Assembly (NCBI RefSeq): GCF_022267315.1
Contig: NZ_JAIKLE010000010.1
Span: 118,543-182,542, forward strand
Source: Maribellus maritimus
Lineage (GTDB): Bacteria; Bacteroidota; Bacteroidia; Bacteroidales; Prolixibacteraceae
Length of the DNA: 64,000 nt
Reading direction: 5' to 3'
Below the pieces are notes generated by a model. It had not been told where the DNA came from. It did no database searches and saw only the letters and a program-made list of their open reading frames with translations. This document shows, piece by piece, positions 37,891-46,939 of this stretch. How positions within the stretch are numbered: position 1 is the stretch's first letter; each line of letters begins with the position of its first letter. Both the position numbers and the translations under genes were made by a program.

Positions 37891-38895
37891 ATGACCAACA
37901 GAAGAACCTTTTTAAAATCACTGGCAGGTGTAACTGCAGGTTTGTCGATGACGGGAAACGCATTTGGTAAACCGGAAACAAATGACAGGTTAGGCGAAAT
38001 TTTGCCAAAAAGAAAATTGGGTAGAACCGGTGAATATGTAACGATGCTTGGAACGGGAGGTTACCACATTGGCTGGACAACCGAACGAGATGCACAGGAA
38101 GTAATTGAAGCCGCGCTGGAGGGAGGAGTCCGTTTTTTTGATACTGCTGAAAGCTACTCAGCCGGAAGAAGTGAAGAACGCTATGGTAAATACCTTACAC
38201 CCAAATATCGTGATTTGATTTTTCTGATGACAAAAACTACGGGACCTGATGCAAAAACGGTTCAGGAGCATTTGGAAGGATCGTTAAAAAGGTTAAAAGT
38301 GGATCAGATTGACCTTTACCAGGTACACTCGATAAGAACACCCAAAGACGTCGATAACAGGATTGAAGCGGGAGTTCTGGAATATTTGGAAAAAGCAAAA
38401 GAACAGGGAAAATTTAAGTATCTTGGATTTACCGGGCATCAAAATCCGTTTGCACACGCACACATACTCGATCGTACGCAGGAAAGTGATATTTTCGATA
38501 CAGTATTAATGCCTGTAAATGTTTTAGATCAAACCTATTTTAGCTTTATAAAAAATGTATTGCCAAAAGCGTTGGATAGAAACATGGGGATTTTATCTAT
38601 CAAATCGCTTGCTGACGGAAGATTTTTTGCCAGAAAAGAACAGGCAAACTGGACCTCAGACGACCCTGTCATTCCCAATTATATGAGTATAAAAGATGCA
38701 ATGCATTTTGTATGGTCGCTTCCCGTAACCGTTCTCATTTCAGGAAATGAAAATGCAACATACATGCGTGAAAAGATTGCTTTAGCCCGTTCATTTTCCA
38801 AATTATCAGAAAATGAAAGGATGGCACTGGTTGATAAGGTAAAAGAGATAGCAAAAACCGGCAAAGTAGAATATTTTAAAAACGAAGCTGTGTAA
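37891..38895 (+). CDS. aldo/keto reductase with Tat signal
   Basis: A 334-residue NAD(P)H-dependent aldo/keto reductase. The N-terminus NRRTFLKSLAGVTAGLSMTGNAFG is a twin-arginine signal peptide (split reading NRRTFLK then a hydrophobic stretch), so a cofactor-loaded enzyme is exported to the periplasm. Catalytic tetrad is visible: FFDTAESYSAG (Asp and Tyr), LMTKTTG (Lys) and LYQVHSI (His). Exported AKRs of this subgroup are common in Bacteroidota near sugar loci, acting perhaps on keto sugars; this is inference. It is divergent from the GntR gene and faces the palindromic operator. A hairpin follows immediately. Confidence 0.88.
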   Translation: MTNRRTFLKSLAGVTAGLSMTGNAFGKPETNDRLGEILPKRKLGRTGEYVTMLGTGGYHIGWTTERDAQEVIEAALEGGVRFFDTAESYSAGRSEERYGKYLTPKYRDLIFLMTKTTGPDAKTVQEHLEGSLKRLKVDQIDLYQVHSIRTPKDVDNRIEAGVLEYLEKAKEQGKFKYLGFTGHQNPFAHAHILDRTQESDIFDTVLMPVNVLDQTYFSFIKNVLPKALDRNMGILSIKSLADGRFFARKEQANWTSDDPVIPNYMSIKDAMHFVWSLPVTVLISGNENATYMREKIALARSFSKLSENERMALVDKVKEIAKTGKVEYFKNEAV

Positions 38896-38902
38896 AAAGA
38901 AA

Positions 38903-38926
38903 ATCCCGGGACCTCTGCCCCGGGAT
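38903..38926. repeat. GC-rich 8-bp hairpin after the aldo/keto reductase
   Basis: ATCCCGGG and CCCGGGAT form a perfect stem around an 8-nt loop. On the plus strand no U tract follows, so termination is doubtful; on the minus strand a T-rich run follows. It is the first element of a leader-like region (38896-39011). Confidence 0.5.
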
Positions 38927-38954
38927 CAAAACTAAACCTAACTAAACCAAACTT

Positions 38955-39011
38955 ATGAAAAAACAGCAATCTGCTGTGAAGTATTTTGTTTCTAGTAGTG
39001 TAATAATGTAA
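38955..39011 (+). CDS. 18-codon frame behind a leader-like sequence, possible truncated gene start
   Basis: ATG at 38955 encodes MKKQQSAVKYFVSSSVIM and a stop. It follows a CCCGGG hairpin and an A/C-rich tract (CTAAACCTAACTAAACCAAA) resembling leaders that precede SusC-type genes in this phylum. A second hairpin ACAGCA-ATC-TGCTGT (38963-38977) lies within it. The N-terminus looks like a signal peptide beginning that stops early. It may be a truncated gene start, a leader peptide, or part of a structured RNA. Confidence 0.3.
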   Translation: MKKQQSAVKYFVSSSVIM

Positions 39012-39037
39012 AGAACATTTTCTGTTTAATTGTTTTC

Positions 39038-39550
39038 ATGTTAATAAACACTCAACAAATAGTGTGCCAAAAGATAATAAGCGGAGGTCAAACTGGTGTG
39101 GATCGGGGAGCATTGGATGCCTGTTTGAACAACAACTTTTCACATGGAGGTTGGTGTCCAAAAGGCAGAATGGCAGAAGACGGAAGAATTGACATAAAAT
39201 ACAAGCTAGACGAAACAGGAGAAAGCAACTACAATTCAAGAACTTATAAAAACGTAAGAAATTCAAATGCTACGCTTATTATTGTAAACGGCGACCTAAA
39301 AGGGGGGACACTACTCACCCAACAAATAGCCACACAAATGAAAAAACCTGTTTTGATTCTTTTTCCTGAAAAACCGGACGCAAAAGATTCCTTTCTCAAA
39401 ATGATAACGTTTATTCAAAATAATAATGTTTCAATTCTAAATATTGCGGGTCCGCGGAAAAGTGAGTGGATACAAGGTTATCAGTATTCGTTTCAACTTG
39501 TTTCAGATTTCATCAAAAAGATTCAAAAATTACAGCAAAATACTATCTGA
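39038..39550 (+). CDS. putative molybdenum carrier family protein
   Basis: A 170-residue Rossmann-like protein of the MoCo-carrier/YpsA-DprA-like superfamily. The signature KIISGGQTGVDRGALDACL lies at about residues 12-30, followed by GGWCPKGRMAEDGRID, SRTYKNVRNSNATLIIVNGDL and KKPVLILFP, the same order as in algal molybdenum cofactor carrier protein and its bacterial relatives. The real role in bacteria is not established; binding of a nucleotide or cofactor is inferred from the fold. It starts 87 nt before lepA's start region and is preceded by the leader-like element. Confidence 0.82.
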   Translation: MLINTQQIVCQKIISGGQTGVDRGALDACLNNNFSHGGWCPKGRMAEDGRIDIKYKLDETGESNYNSRTYKNVRNSNATLIIVNGDLKGGTLLTQQIATQMKKPVLILFPEKPDAKDSFLKMITFIQNNNVSILNIAGPRKSEWIQGYQYSFQLVSDFIKKIQKLQQNTI

Positions 39551-39573
39551 TTATAAAGAATTCAAAAAATAAA

Positions 39574-39581
39574 TATCTTTG
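39574..39581 (+). promoter_or_regulatory. Bacteroidota -7 promoter element for lepA
   Basis: TATCTTTG matches TAnnTTTG exactly, 53 nt before the lepA start, between the carrier gene stop and lepA. A -33 box at about 20 nt distance was not recognised. Confidence 0.5.
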
Positions 39582-39634
39582 CGAGAATTTAATTTGAAAG
39601 CTTTAAATTGAATTAAAAATTTAGTTTAGTATAA

Positions 39635-41422
39635 ATGGAGAATATTCGGAATTTTTGCATCATAGCTCATATCGACCACGGAAAAAGTACACTGGCCGAC
39701 CGTTTACTGGAGAATACCAAAACAGTTGGAGAGAGAGAGATGCACGACCAGGTACTTGACAGCATGGAACTGGAACAGGAAAGGGGCATTACCATTAAAA
39801 GTCATGCCATTCAGATGGACTATGTACATGAAGGAAAGGAATATAAACTCAATTTAATTGATACTCCCGGACACGTTGACTTTTCTTACGAAGTTTCACG
39901 TTCGATAAAAGCGTGTGAAGGAGCACTTTTAATTATTGATGCTACACAGGGAATTCAGGCTCAAACCATTTCAAACCTGTATCTGGCAATCGAACATGAT
40001 CTGGAGATTATTCCGATTCTCAATAAAATGGATCTTCCGAATGCAATGCCCGAAGTTGTAGAAGATCAAATTATTGATTTGATTGGCTGCGACCATGAAG
40101 ATATTATCCGTGCAAGTGGAAAAACAGGAGAAGGAGTTGAAGCTATTTTAACAAATATTGTTGAAAAGGTGCCACCTCCCAAAGGAGATCCAAATGCACC
40201 GCTGCAAGCCCTTATTTTTGATTCTGTTTTTAACTCATTTCGCGGGATTATTGCATATTTCAAGATTATCAACGGACAAATCCGGAAAAAAGATCTGGTT
40301 AAATTTGTAGCTACAGGAAAAGAATACGATGCAGATGAAATAGGCGTTTTAAAACTCGGGCTGGTTCCCAAAAATGTTTTATCCACCGGAGATGTAGGAT
40401 ATATTATTTCGGGGATAAAAACGGCAAAGGAAGTAAAAGTTGGTGATACCATAACACATGTTGAAAAACCTTGCCAAAAGGCCATTTCTGGTTTCGAGGA
40501 AGTAAAGCCAATGGTATTTGCGGGAGTATACCCCATTGATGCTGATGATTATGAGGATCTGAGAGCAGCAATGGACAAACTTCAACTTAACGATGCCTCC
40601 TTAACTTTTGAACCTGAATCTTCTGCCGCGCTCGGATTTGGTTTTCGATGTGGTTTCCTTGGTTTATTACACATGGAGATTATACAGGAAAGGCTGGAAC
40701 GTGAATACGAAATGAATGTTATCACAACTGTTCCTAACGTTTCCTACCTTGTTCATTTAACCGACGGCTCAACACAAACCGTTTACAACCCTTCAGGGAT
40801 GCCCGCTTCAACAATCATTCAGGAAATTGAAGAACCATATATTCGCGCAAACATTATTACAGCTTCAGAATTTATCGGACCGGTTATGACGCTTTGTCTC
40901 GACAAACGCGGAACTTTGGTTAGCCAGAACTACTTAACTTCTGAGCGGGCAGAATTGGTTTTTAATTTACCTTTAGGCGAAATTGTGTTCGATTTTTATG
41001 ACAAACTAAAAAGCATTTCAAAAGGGTACGCTTCCTTTGATTACCATATTAGTGGTTTTAAACCCGCCAAACTGGTTCGACTTGACATTCTACTAAATGG
41101 CGAAATGGTTGATGCACTTTCCACACTTATCCATTTTGACAACGCCTATAACTTTGGCCGACGGATGTGTGAAAAGTTAAAAGAACTCATTCCCAGACAA
41201 CAATTCGACATTGCGATACAGGCTGCAATAGGAGCAAAAATAATCGCCCGCGAAACCGTAAAAGCCGTTCGTAAAGATGTAACAGCCAAATGTTATGGGG
41301 GTGACATTACCAGAAAACGTAAATTGCTGGAAAAACAGAAAAAAGGTAAAAAACGGATGAAACAAGTAGGTAACGTAGAGGTACCTCAAAAAGCTTTTTT
41401 AGCGGTCCTGAAACTTGATTAG
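39635..41422 (+). CDS. lepA: elongation factor 4 (LepA)
   Basis: A 595-residue translational GTPase that back-translocates or rescues stalled ribosomes. The G1 motif [16 protein letters not shown] starts at about residue 9, followed by RGITIKS (G2), DTPGHVDF (G3), NKMDLP (G4) and the later GSTxxx-type domains. The C-terminal LepA-specific domain ends in [35 protein letters not shown], which is diagnostic (reported here in parts: [15 protein letters not shown], then [15 protein letters not shown]). Length is normal. It stands alone with its own -7 element and a bidirectional terminator behind. Confidence 0.97.
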   Translation: MENIRNFCIIAHIDHGKSTLADRLLENTKTVGEREMHDQVLDSMELEQERGITIKSHAIQMDYVHEGKEYKLNLIDTPGHVDFSYEVSRSIKACEGALLIIDATQGIQAQTISNLYLAIEHDLEIIPILNKMDLPNAMPEVVEDQIIDLIGCDHEDIIRASGKTGEGVEAILTNIVEKVPPPKGDPNAPLQALIFDSVFNSFRGIIAYFKIINGQIRKKDLVKFVATGKEYDADEIGVLKLGLVPKNVLSTGDVGYIISGIKTAKEVKVGDTITHVEKPCQKAISGFEEVKPMVFAGVYPIDADDYEDLRAAMDKLQLNDASLTFEPESSAALGFGFRCGFLGLLHMEIIQERLEREYEMNVITTVPNVSYLVHLTDGSTQTVYNPSGMPASTIIQEIEEPYIRANIITASEFIGPVMTLCLDKRGTLVSQNYLTSERAELVFNLPLGEIVFDFYDKLKSISKGYASFDYHISGFKPAKLVRLDILLNGEMVDALSTLIHFDNAYNFGRRMCEKLKELIPRQQFDIAIQAAIGAKIIARETVKAVRKDVTAKCYGGDITRKRKLLEKQKKGKKRMKQVGNVEVPQKAFLAVLKLD

Positions 41423-41482
41423 AACTCTTTTGAGCAAAATCAGAATTTCTTCCCGTTGCTCCGGAAAGTTAATATGATTTAT

Positions 41483-41502
41483 ATCCCCGTGAATACGGGG
41501 AT
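41483..41502. terminator. hairpin between convergent lepA and response regulator
   Basis: ATCCCCGT-GAAT-ACGGGGAT, a perfect 8-bp stem with a 4-nt loop, centred between the lepA stop and the response regulator stop (41507). The flanking TGAT/ATCA can extend the stem. It has no long U tract, so termination strength is uncertain. Confidence 0.65.
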
Positions 41503-41506
41503 GATA

Positions 41507-42202
41507 TCAAACAATTAATTTGTACCCTTTGCCATGTACATTTATAATTTCTACCGTAGGTTCATCCTTCAGGTGCTTACGTAACTTTGTAATGTAAACA
41601 TCCATACTTCTGGCGTTAAAATAATTATCGTCAATCCAAATTGATTTTAAAGCATAATTCCTTTCCAACACTTTGTTGGCGTTTTGACAAAGAAGTTTTA
41701 ACAAATCCGATTCTTTTGTGGTCAGTTTAACCGTCTCGTCTCCATCAGAAAGAATTTGTTTACGGGTATCGAAAGTATATTTCCCCAAAGTAAATATCTG
41801 CTGTGCATTTGACTGACTCTCTTGCGAAGTTCTTCTTAAAATTGCTTCAATCCTGAGAATCAGTTCTTCCATACTAAAAGGTTTGGTTATATAATCATCG
41901 GCCCCCATTTTGAACCCTTCCAACACGTCCTCTTTTAAATTTTTTGCCGTCAGAAAAATAATCGGAATATCTGAATTAATAATACGAATGTCTTTTGCCA
42001 GTGTGAATCCATCTTTTTTGGGCATCATAATATCCAAAACGCAAATATCATAATGTTCTTTTACAAAACCTTTATAGGCAGCTTCTCCATCTGGAAACAG
42101 ATTAGCGTCGTAACCTTTTGCGATTAAATATTCTTTTAACAGTAATCCCAAATTCTCATCATCTTCGGCAAGTAATAATTTTGTTTTTTGTTCCATGGTC
42201 AT
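41507..42202 (-). CDS. rprY: OmpR-family response regulator, RprY-like
   Basis: A 231-residue response regulator. The receiver has the acidic pair AEDDENLG, phosphoacceptor aspartate in VLDIMMPKKDG and the conserved lysine in IFLTAKNL, then a C-terminal winged helix (about 135-230: FTLGKYTFDTRKQILS, TKESDLLKLLCQNANKVLER, YITKLRKHLKDEPTVEIINVHGKGYKLIV in parts). Two starts are possible: 42202, which overlaps the kinase stop (ATGA), or 42196. Length and partner match the RprX/RprY pair of Bacteroides, so the symbol is a homology judgement by eye. Signal and regulon are unknown. Confidence 0.87.
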   Translation of the reverse strand: MTMEQKTKLLLAEDDENLGLLLKEYLIAKGYDANLFPDGEAAYKGFVKEHYDICVLDIMMPKKDGFTLAKDIRIINSDIPIIFLTAKNLKEDVLEGFKMGADDYITKPFSMEELILRIEAILRRTSQESQSNAQQIFTLGKYTFDTRKQILSDGDETVKLTTKESDLLKLLCQNANKVLERNYALKSIWIDDNYFNARSMDVYITKLRKHLKDEPTVEIINVHGKGYKLIV

Positions 42203-43764
42203 TTATTTATTTGTGGGAATAAGATACTAAATTTTGTCCCTTTATTAACAGCGCTCTCAACTTTTATTGTACCATTGTGCGAATCAACTATCTTTTTCAC
42301 ATAGCTTAATCCTAATCCAAATCCTTTTACATTATGAATATTTCCGGTAGGCACACGGTAAAAACGGTCAAATATTTGCGCATGGTGCTCTTTTGAAATT
42401 CCAATTCCTTTATCTTCAACCGAGATTACAACAAATTCTTTCTTATTATATGTTGTTACTTTTATTTCCGGTATCTCCTGGCTGTATTTCATAGCATTAT
42501 CAAGCAAATTAAATACCACATTGGTGATGTGTACCTCATCCCCTTTTATCATTGGGTCTTCAGCATTGATTTCAGTAATAAGATTTCCATTTTTACTTTT
42601 TACTCTGAGCTCAAAATTCCCTGTAACTGTTTCAATCATTTTGTTTACATCGAACTCTTTAAACTTAAATTTTAAACGCCCTTCATTAAAAACAGCCATT
42701 TGCAGTACTTTCTCAACCTGAAACCCGAGGCGCTTACTCTCTGTGCTTATAACATTTGCCACATGCTCAATCGTTCTGGGTGTATTTGCCACACTTCCAT
42801 CCTGAAGCATCTGACTTGCAAGCGAAATAGTTGAAATCGGTGTTTTTAATTCATGCGTCATATTGTTGATGAAGTCGTTTTTTATCATCGACAATTTTTT
42901 CTGCCGGAAAATTACTGTTAATGTATAGGCAAAAATTCCTATCAGCAACGCGGTTAAAATCAGGGTAGGAATAATAGTCAGACCAGTTTCACGCAACAGA
43001 TACCCAGAACGTTTTGGAAAATAAATATGAAGATAGTTCGGTTTGGCTCCATTTCTATCCATTTGAAAAAGTGGCTGTGAAAACTCGCCTTTCTTTGCAT
43101 TCTTATTAAAATTTTCATCTCCAATCATTATTTTATCCTGTCCGAGATTGGAATTCTTTACCGCATATTCATAATCCAAATCAATACCAGCAGCCCTTAC
43201 TTCACTTGCCAAAACTTGAGCTAAAAACACAGTATCTATTCTTTCTTCAATCGGCCGGTCTTCAAGGTAAATTTCATACTTGTCTATGCTATTATCAAAT
43301 AACCACTGCTCCAACCTCTGTCTTTGATTGGCTATCATCCGGTTAATATCAGGCAGAGTTTTTCTCAGCGTACCACCCTCGCCTGTAGAATCTACGCCAA
43401 TGGTCGAATCTACTGTATTTATCTGCACCTGCTCTCTGTAATAGCCTGAAACACTGTTTTCCGTTACATTTAGTTTAAATTCGAATGCACCATTCCCTGA
43501 GTTATTTCTGGGAAAAGGAATAAAATCTTCTTTGGGCAGATTTGAACCTGGGAACTGACCGATATCTGCATAATACTGTGCTTCACGCTTTTCATATGTT
43601 TCCAAATGCGCGGCCACCCTCATCAAAACATTTGCCACCAAACGATTAAACTGCTCTTCCCGAATATCGGCAGCGCGTTTTATCAAATGCGTTTGAACAA
43701 ATATCAGGCCCGAAAGCACAACAGCCATCAAAAATATTAATGTAATCAACATTTTTCTGCTCAT
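42199..43764 (-). CDS. rprX: sensor histidine kinase, RprX-like
   Basis: A 521-residue membrane kinase partnered with the overlapping response regulator. Two transmembrane helices (about 4-24 and 272-292) bracket a periplasmic sensing region of roughly 245 residues. HisKA follows (FINNMTHELKTPISTISLASQ with the phosphorylated histidine), then HATPase_c with N box NVVFNLLDNAMKYS, G1 VEDKGIGI and G2 GFGLGLSYV. Length agrees with Bacteroides RprX (about 520 residues). The stimulus is unknown; the periplasmic domain shows no recognised fold. Confidence 0.88.
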   Translation of the reverse strand: MSRKMLITLIFLMAVVLSGLIFVQTHLIKRAADIREEQFNRLVANVLMRVAAHLETYEKREAQYYADIGQFPGSNLPKEDFIPFPRNNSGNGAFEFKLNVTENSVSGYYREQVQINTVDSTIGVDSTGEGGTLRKTLPDINRMIANQRQRLEQWLFDNSIDKYEIYLEDRPIEERIDTVFLAQVLASEVRAAGIDLDYEYAVKNSNLGQDKIMIGDENFNKNAKKGEFSQPLFQMDRNGAKPNYLHIYFPKRSGYLLRETGLTIIPTLILTALLIGIFAYTLTVIFRQKKLSMIKNDFINNMTHELKTPISTISLASQMLQDGSVANTPRTIEHVANVISTESKRLGFQVEKVLQMAVFNEGRLKFKFKEFDVNKMIETVTGNFELRVKSKNGNLITEINAEDPMIKGDEVHITNVVFNLLDNAMKYSQEIPEIKVTTYNKKEFVVISVEDKGIGISKEHHAQIFDRFYRVPTGNIHNVKGFGLGLSYVKKIVDSHNGTIKVESAVNKGTKFSILFPQINK

Positions 43765-43865
43765 GCCGCAAATATAATTTTAATGAAATGCTTGCTGTAA
43801 CCTAGTTAACATTATTTAACACCAGCAATTAAAATGTAAAGTTTATTAACCTGTGCATCTGGATC

Positions 43866-44447
43866 TTATTCCTTTTCCGCGCTTCCCAACAAAACAGATT
43901 CAATAACCTCGGGAAAGTATTTATATTCCAGTTCGTGTACTTTTTTTGCAACAATCTCCGGCGTATCGGAAGGTTCAATTTTACACTTTGCCTGGAAAAT
44001 TAATTTCCCGTCATCATAATTCTCATTTACATAATGAACAGAAATTCCCGACTCCAAATCTCTATTTTCTACAACAGCTTTATGAACATTCATCCCGTAC
44101 ATTCCTTTTCCTCCGTATTTGGGCAACAATGCCGGATGAATATTTATTATCGGAAAATTTTGAATCAAATTGTCAGGTATCAACCACAGAAAACCGGCCA
44201 AAACTACTAAATCGACTTTACGTTTTTTTAATATATTCAGTATTTCCTGACTTTTATAAAACGTTTCTCTGTCAAATATAAATGTGTCAATGTTAAATTT
44301 CTCTGCTCTTTCCAGAACATAAGCCCTGGGATTATTACACCAAACAGAATCAACATCAATAATTTCATTATCAGCGAAATACTCTATAACATTTTGTACA
44401 TTAGTTCCTGAACCAGAAGCAAATAAAGCTACTTTCTTAACATTCAT
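43866..44447 (-). CDS. purN: phosphoribosylglycinamide formyltransferase
   Basis: PurN transfers a formyl group from 10-formyl-THF to GAR in purine synthesis. ATG at 44447 (MNVKKVALFASGSGTN) gives 193 residues of the usual length; the frame open to 44492 adds a cysteine-bearing lead of 15 residues that I regard as non-coding. Conserved elements: FASGSGTNVQNV, LAGFLWLIP, the catalytic N-x-H in NIHPALLPKYGGKGMYG, HYVNENYDDG (aspartate) and a C-terminal helix. It lies divergently from acpP with the acpP promoter in between. Confidence 0.93.
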   Translation of the reverse strand: MNVKKVALFASGSGTNVQNVIEYFADNEIIDVDSVWCNNPRAYVLERAEKFNIDTFIFDRETFYKSQEILNILKKRKVDLVVLAGFLWLIPDNLIQNFPIINIHPALLPKYGGKGMYGMNVHKAVVENRDLESGISVHYVNENYDDGKLIFQAKCKIEPSDTPEIVAKKVHELEYKYFPEVIESVLLGSAEKE

Positions 44448-44551
44448 TTCATATTGTTTTTTACAGATAGAACATTTGACTAATTTGTTCAAATCAAGAA
44501 GCTTACAAATGAATTCTACCCCCCTGTTTATATCTTTTTTTAAATTTTTTC

Positions 44552-44583
44552 TTTGAAATATAAAACGTAAATTTATTACTTTG
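44552..44583 (+). promoter_or_regulatory. promoter of acpP-fabF
   Basis: TTTG (44552-44555) and TTACTTTG (44576-44583) are 20 nt apart, the spacing of the Bacteroidota -33/-7 sigma promoter (TTTG ... TAnnTTTG, one mismatch in the -7). It lies about 48 nt before the acpP start. Confidence 0.6.
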
Positions 44584-44631
44584 CACGGAATTATTTAAAA
44601 ACAAAATTAGTATTAATCAAAAATTACAATT

Positions 44632-44868
44632 ATGTCTGACGTTGCAGCAAAAGTAAAAGCTATTATCGTTGATAAATTAGGCGTTGATGAAAGTGAAGTT
44701 ACTCCTGAAGCTTCCTTTACAAATGATTTAGGTGCAGATTCACTTGACACTGTTGAGCTGATTATGGAATTCGAAAAAGAATTTGACCTCGCTATTCCAG
44801 ACGATCAAGCTGAAAAAATTTCAACGGTAGGTGAGGCTATTGCACATATCGAAGAAGCTACGAAGTAA
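44632..44868 (+). CDS. acpP: acyl carrier protein
   Basis: A 78-residue ACP. The [10 protein letters not shown] motif holds the serine (about residue 38) that carries the phosphopantetheine arm, and the surrounding helices ([40 protein letters not shown]) give the four-helix bundle. It shuttles acyl chains in fatty acid synthesis and donates them for lipid A and phospholipids. It precedes fabF by 21 nt and so shares its transcript. Confidence 0.97.
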   Translation: MSDVAAKVKAIIVDKLGVDESEVTPEASFTNDLGADSLDTVELIMEFEKEFDLAIPDDQAEKISTVGEAIAHIEEATK

Positions 44869-44889
44869 TTATATTCAGAAAAATTATTT

Positions 44890-46134
44890 ATGGAATTAAG
44901 GCGGGTAGTAATAACCGGTTTAGGAACTGTTAATCCTTTGGGAAACACCGTTGATGAATACTGGGAAAATCTGAAAAACGGGGTTAGCGGTGCAGCACCT
45001 ATTGAAAAATTTGATGCAGCAAAGCACAAAACCCAATTTGCCTGCGAGGTAAAAAACTTCGATCCTGAACTTTACGGGATGGAAAGAAAGGATTGTCGCA
45101 AATACGATTTGTACACACAATATGCATTTGCGAGCACCGACCTGGCGGTTAAAGATTCAGGCTTAAACCTTGAAGAGATTGACCATGACAGAGCTGGTGT
45201 TATCTGGGGAGCGGGAATAGGTGGACTTCAAACTTTTTTTGAAGAAGCCAGAAACTATAAAGATGAAAATCCCCGGTTCTCTCCATTCTTTATTCCCAAA
45301 ATGATTGCGAATATAGCCGGTGGACTATTATCGATAAAATACGGTTTTAGAGGACCTAATTTTACCACAGTTACTGCCTGCGCATCTGCTTCCCATGCAA
45401 TGATTGAAGCATTTAACATGATTCGTATGGGGAAAGCAGATATTATGATTACAGGTGGTTCAGAAGCCGGTGTAAACGAAGCAGGAATAGCCGGCTTTAA
45501 TTCTATGAGAGCCATCTCGACCCGTAACGATGATCCCAAAACAGCATCAAGGCCTTTTGACAAGGATCGTGATGGGTTTGTTATGGGTGAAGGTTCTGCA
45601 GCTTTCATTTTTGAAGATTATGAAAGCGCAGTAAAACGGGGAGCCAAAATTTATGCTGAAATGGGTGGCGGAGGAATGTCTGCTGACGCATTTCATATGA
45701 CTGCTCCGGACCCGGAAGGGAAAGGTGCAAACCTGGTTATGAAATGGGCTTTGGAAGACGCTGGAATTACGGTCAATGATGTAGATTACATCAATGTACA
45801 CGGCACTTCTACTCCGCTTGGAGATATTGCTGAACCAAAGGCTATTATCAAAACATTTGGCGAACACGCTTATAAATTAGCAATCAGTTCAACAAAATCA
45901 ATGACCGGGCATTTACTGGGGGCAGCAGGTGCAGTTGAAGGCCTGGCAAGTATTTTGGCCATTAACAACAGTTTGATTCCACCAACAATAAACCATTTCA
46001 CCGATGATCCTGAAATTGACAGCAATTTGGATTTCACATTCAATGTTGCCAAAAAACGTGAAATAAATGTTGCAATCAGCAATACATTTGGTTTTGGCGG
46101 ACACAATGCAACTTTAGTTTTCAAAAAACTATAG
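44890..46134 (+). CDS. fabF: beta-ketoacyl-ACP synthase II
   Basis: FabF elongates acyl-ACP in type II fatty acid synthesis. The 414-residue thiolase-fold protein shows the Cys-His-His triad: nucleophile in VTACASASHAMIEAF, first histidine in INVHGTSTPLGDIAE and second in STKSMTGHLLGAAGAVEG. The start VVITGLGTVNPLGN and the end SNTFGFGGHNATLVFKK are classical. The gene sits between acpP and rnc, the order acpP-fabF-rnc being frequent in bacteria. Confidence 0.97.
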   Translation: MELRRVVITGLGTVNPLGNTVDEYWENLKNGVSGAAPIEKFDAAKHKTQFACEVKNFDPELYGMERKDCRKYDLYTQYAFASTDLAVKDSGLNLEEIDHDRAGVIWGAGIGGLQTFFEEARNYKDENPRFSPFFIPKMIANIAGGLLSIKYGFRGPNFTTVTACASASHAMIEAFNMIRMGKADIMITGGSEAGVNEAGIAGFNSMRAISTRNDDPKTASRPFDKDRDGFVMGEGSAAFIFEDYESAVKRGAKIYAEMGGGGMSADAFHMTAPDPEGKGANLVMKWALEDAGITVNDVDYINVHGTSTPLGDIAEPKAIIKTFGEHAYKLAISSTKSMTGHLLGAAGAVEGLASILAINNSLIPPTINHFTDDPEIDSNLDFTFNVAKKREINVAISNTFGFGGHNATLVFKKL

Positions 46135-46140
46135 AAAACT

Positions 46141-46881
46141 GTGGTTAGAAAAATAGTACAACGGGTAAAACTCTTTTCGTCCTCTCGGAAAGAGTTTTAC
46201 TTGTTTTTAAAGGAGATACTTGGTTTCTATCCCGGAAATTTAAAATTGTACGACCTCGCATTTATTCACAAATCAGCTTCTACCGTCGATTCGCGAGGTA
46301 ACTATGTAAATAACGAAAGACTGGAGTATTTGGGTGACGCTATTTTGGGTGCCATCATTGCCGACTTTTTATACAACAGATTTCCGCAGGAAGATGAAGG
46401 ATTTCTTACAAAAACCCGGTCAAAACTGGTAAACCGTACCTTTTTAACCAAGCTGACTTACGACATGGGGCTTAACGTGTTTATCGATTCAAACACCACT
46501 AAAAATATCGACAGCAGCCATATTTACGGCGATGCTTTGGAAGCTTTAATTGGAGCCATTTATTTGGACAAAGATTACCAAACAGCAAAATATTTCGTAA
46601 CAAAAAAAATCCTTTCACAATTTGTTAACCTGAACGAGATTGAACAAAAAGACACCAACTTTAAAAGTCAGTTAATAGAGTGGAGTCAGAAAAATAAAAA
46701 AGAAGTTGTATTTCAAACGACCGAAGAAACAAGTGAACGCACCAAACAACCACGGTTTATTGCCACTGTTGAGGTAGAAAATGTTGAGATAGGAAAAGGA
46801 GAAGGTACATCCAAAAAAGAAGCCCAGCAAAATGCCGCCCGCCAAACGCTTGAAAAGCTGGATTATTTACAATTTCAATAG
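46141..46881 (+). CDS. rnc: ribonuclease III
   Basis: A 246-residue double-strand-specific endoribonuclease that processes rRNA precursors and cleaves structured mRNA. It begins with GTG at 46141, 6 nt after the fabF stop. The catalytic signature NNERLEYLGDAILG and SHIYGDALEALIGAIYLDKDY (with the second metal-binding acidic cluster) are intact, and the C-terminal 70 residues form a dsRNA-binding domain (FKSQLIEWSQKNKK, GEGTSKKEAQQNAARQTLEKL). Its N-terminal basic stretch (KIVQRVKLFSSSRKEFY) is longer than in E. coli, as is common for the phylum. Confidence 0.95.
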   Translation: MVRKIVQRVKLFSSSRKEFYLFLKEILGFYPGNLKLYDLAFIHKSASTVDSRGNYVNNERLEYLGDAILGAIIADFLYNRFPQEDEGFLTKTRSKLVNRTFLTKLTYDMGLNVFIDSNTTKNIDSSHIYGDALEALIGAIYLDKDYQTAKYFVTKKILSQFVNLNEIEQKDTNFKSQLIEWSQKNKKEVVFQTTEETSERTKQPRFIATVEVENVEIGKGEGTSKKEAQQNAARQTLEKLDYLQFQ

Positions 46882-46939
46882 TCACTGCTAAAACAAACCA
46901 ATTTCGATTGTTATATTTGCCCCGTTTTTAAAACCGACA

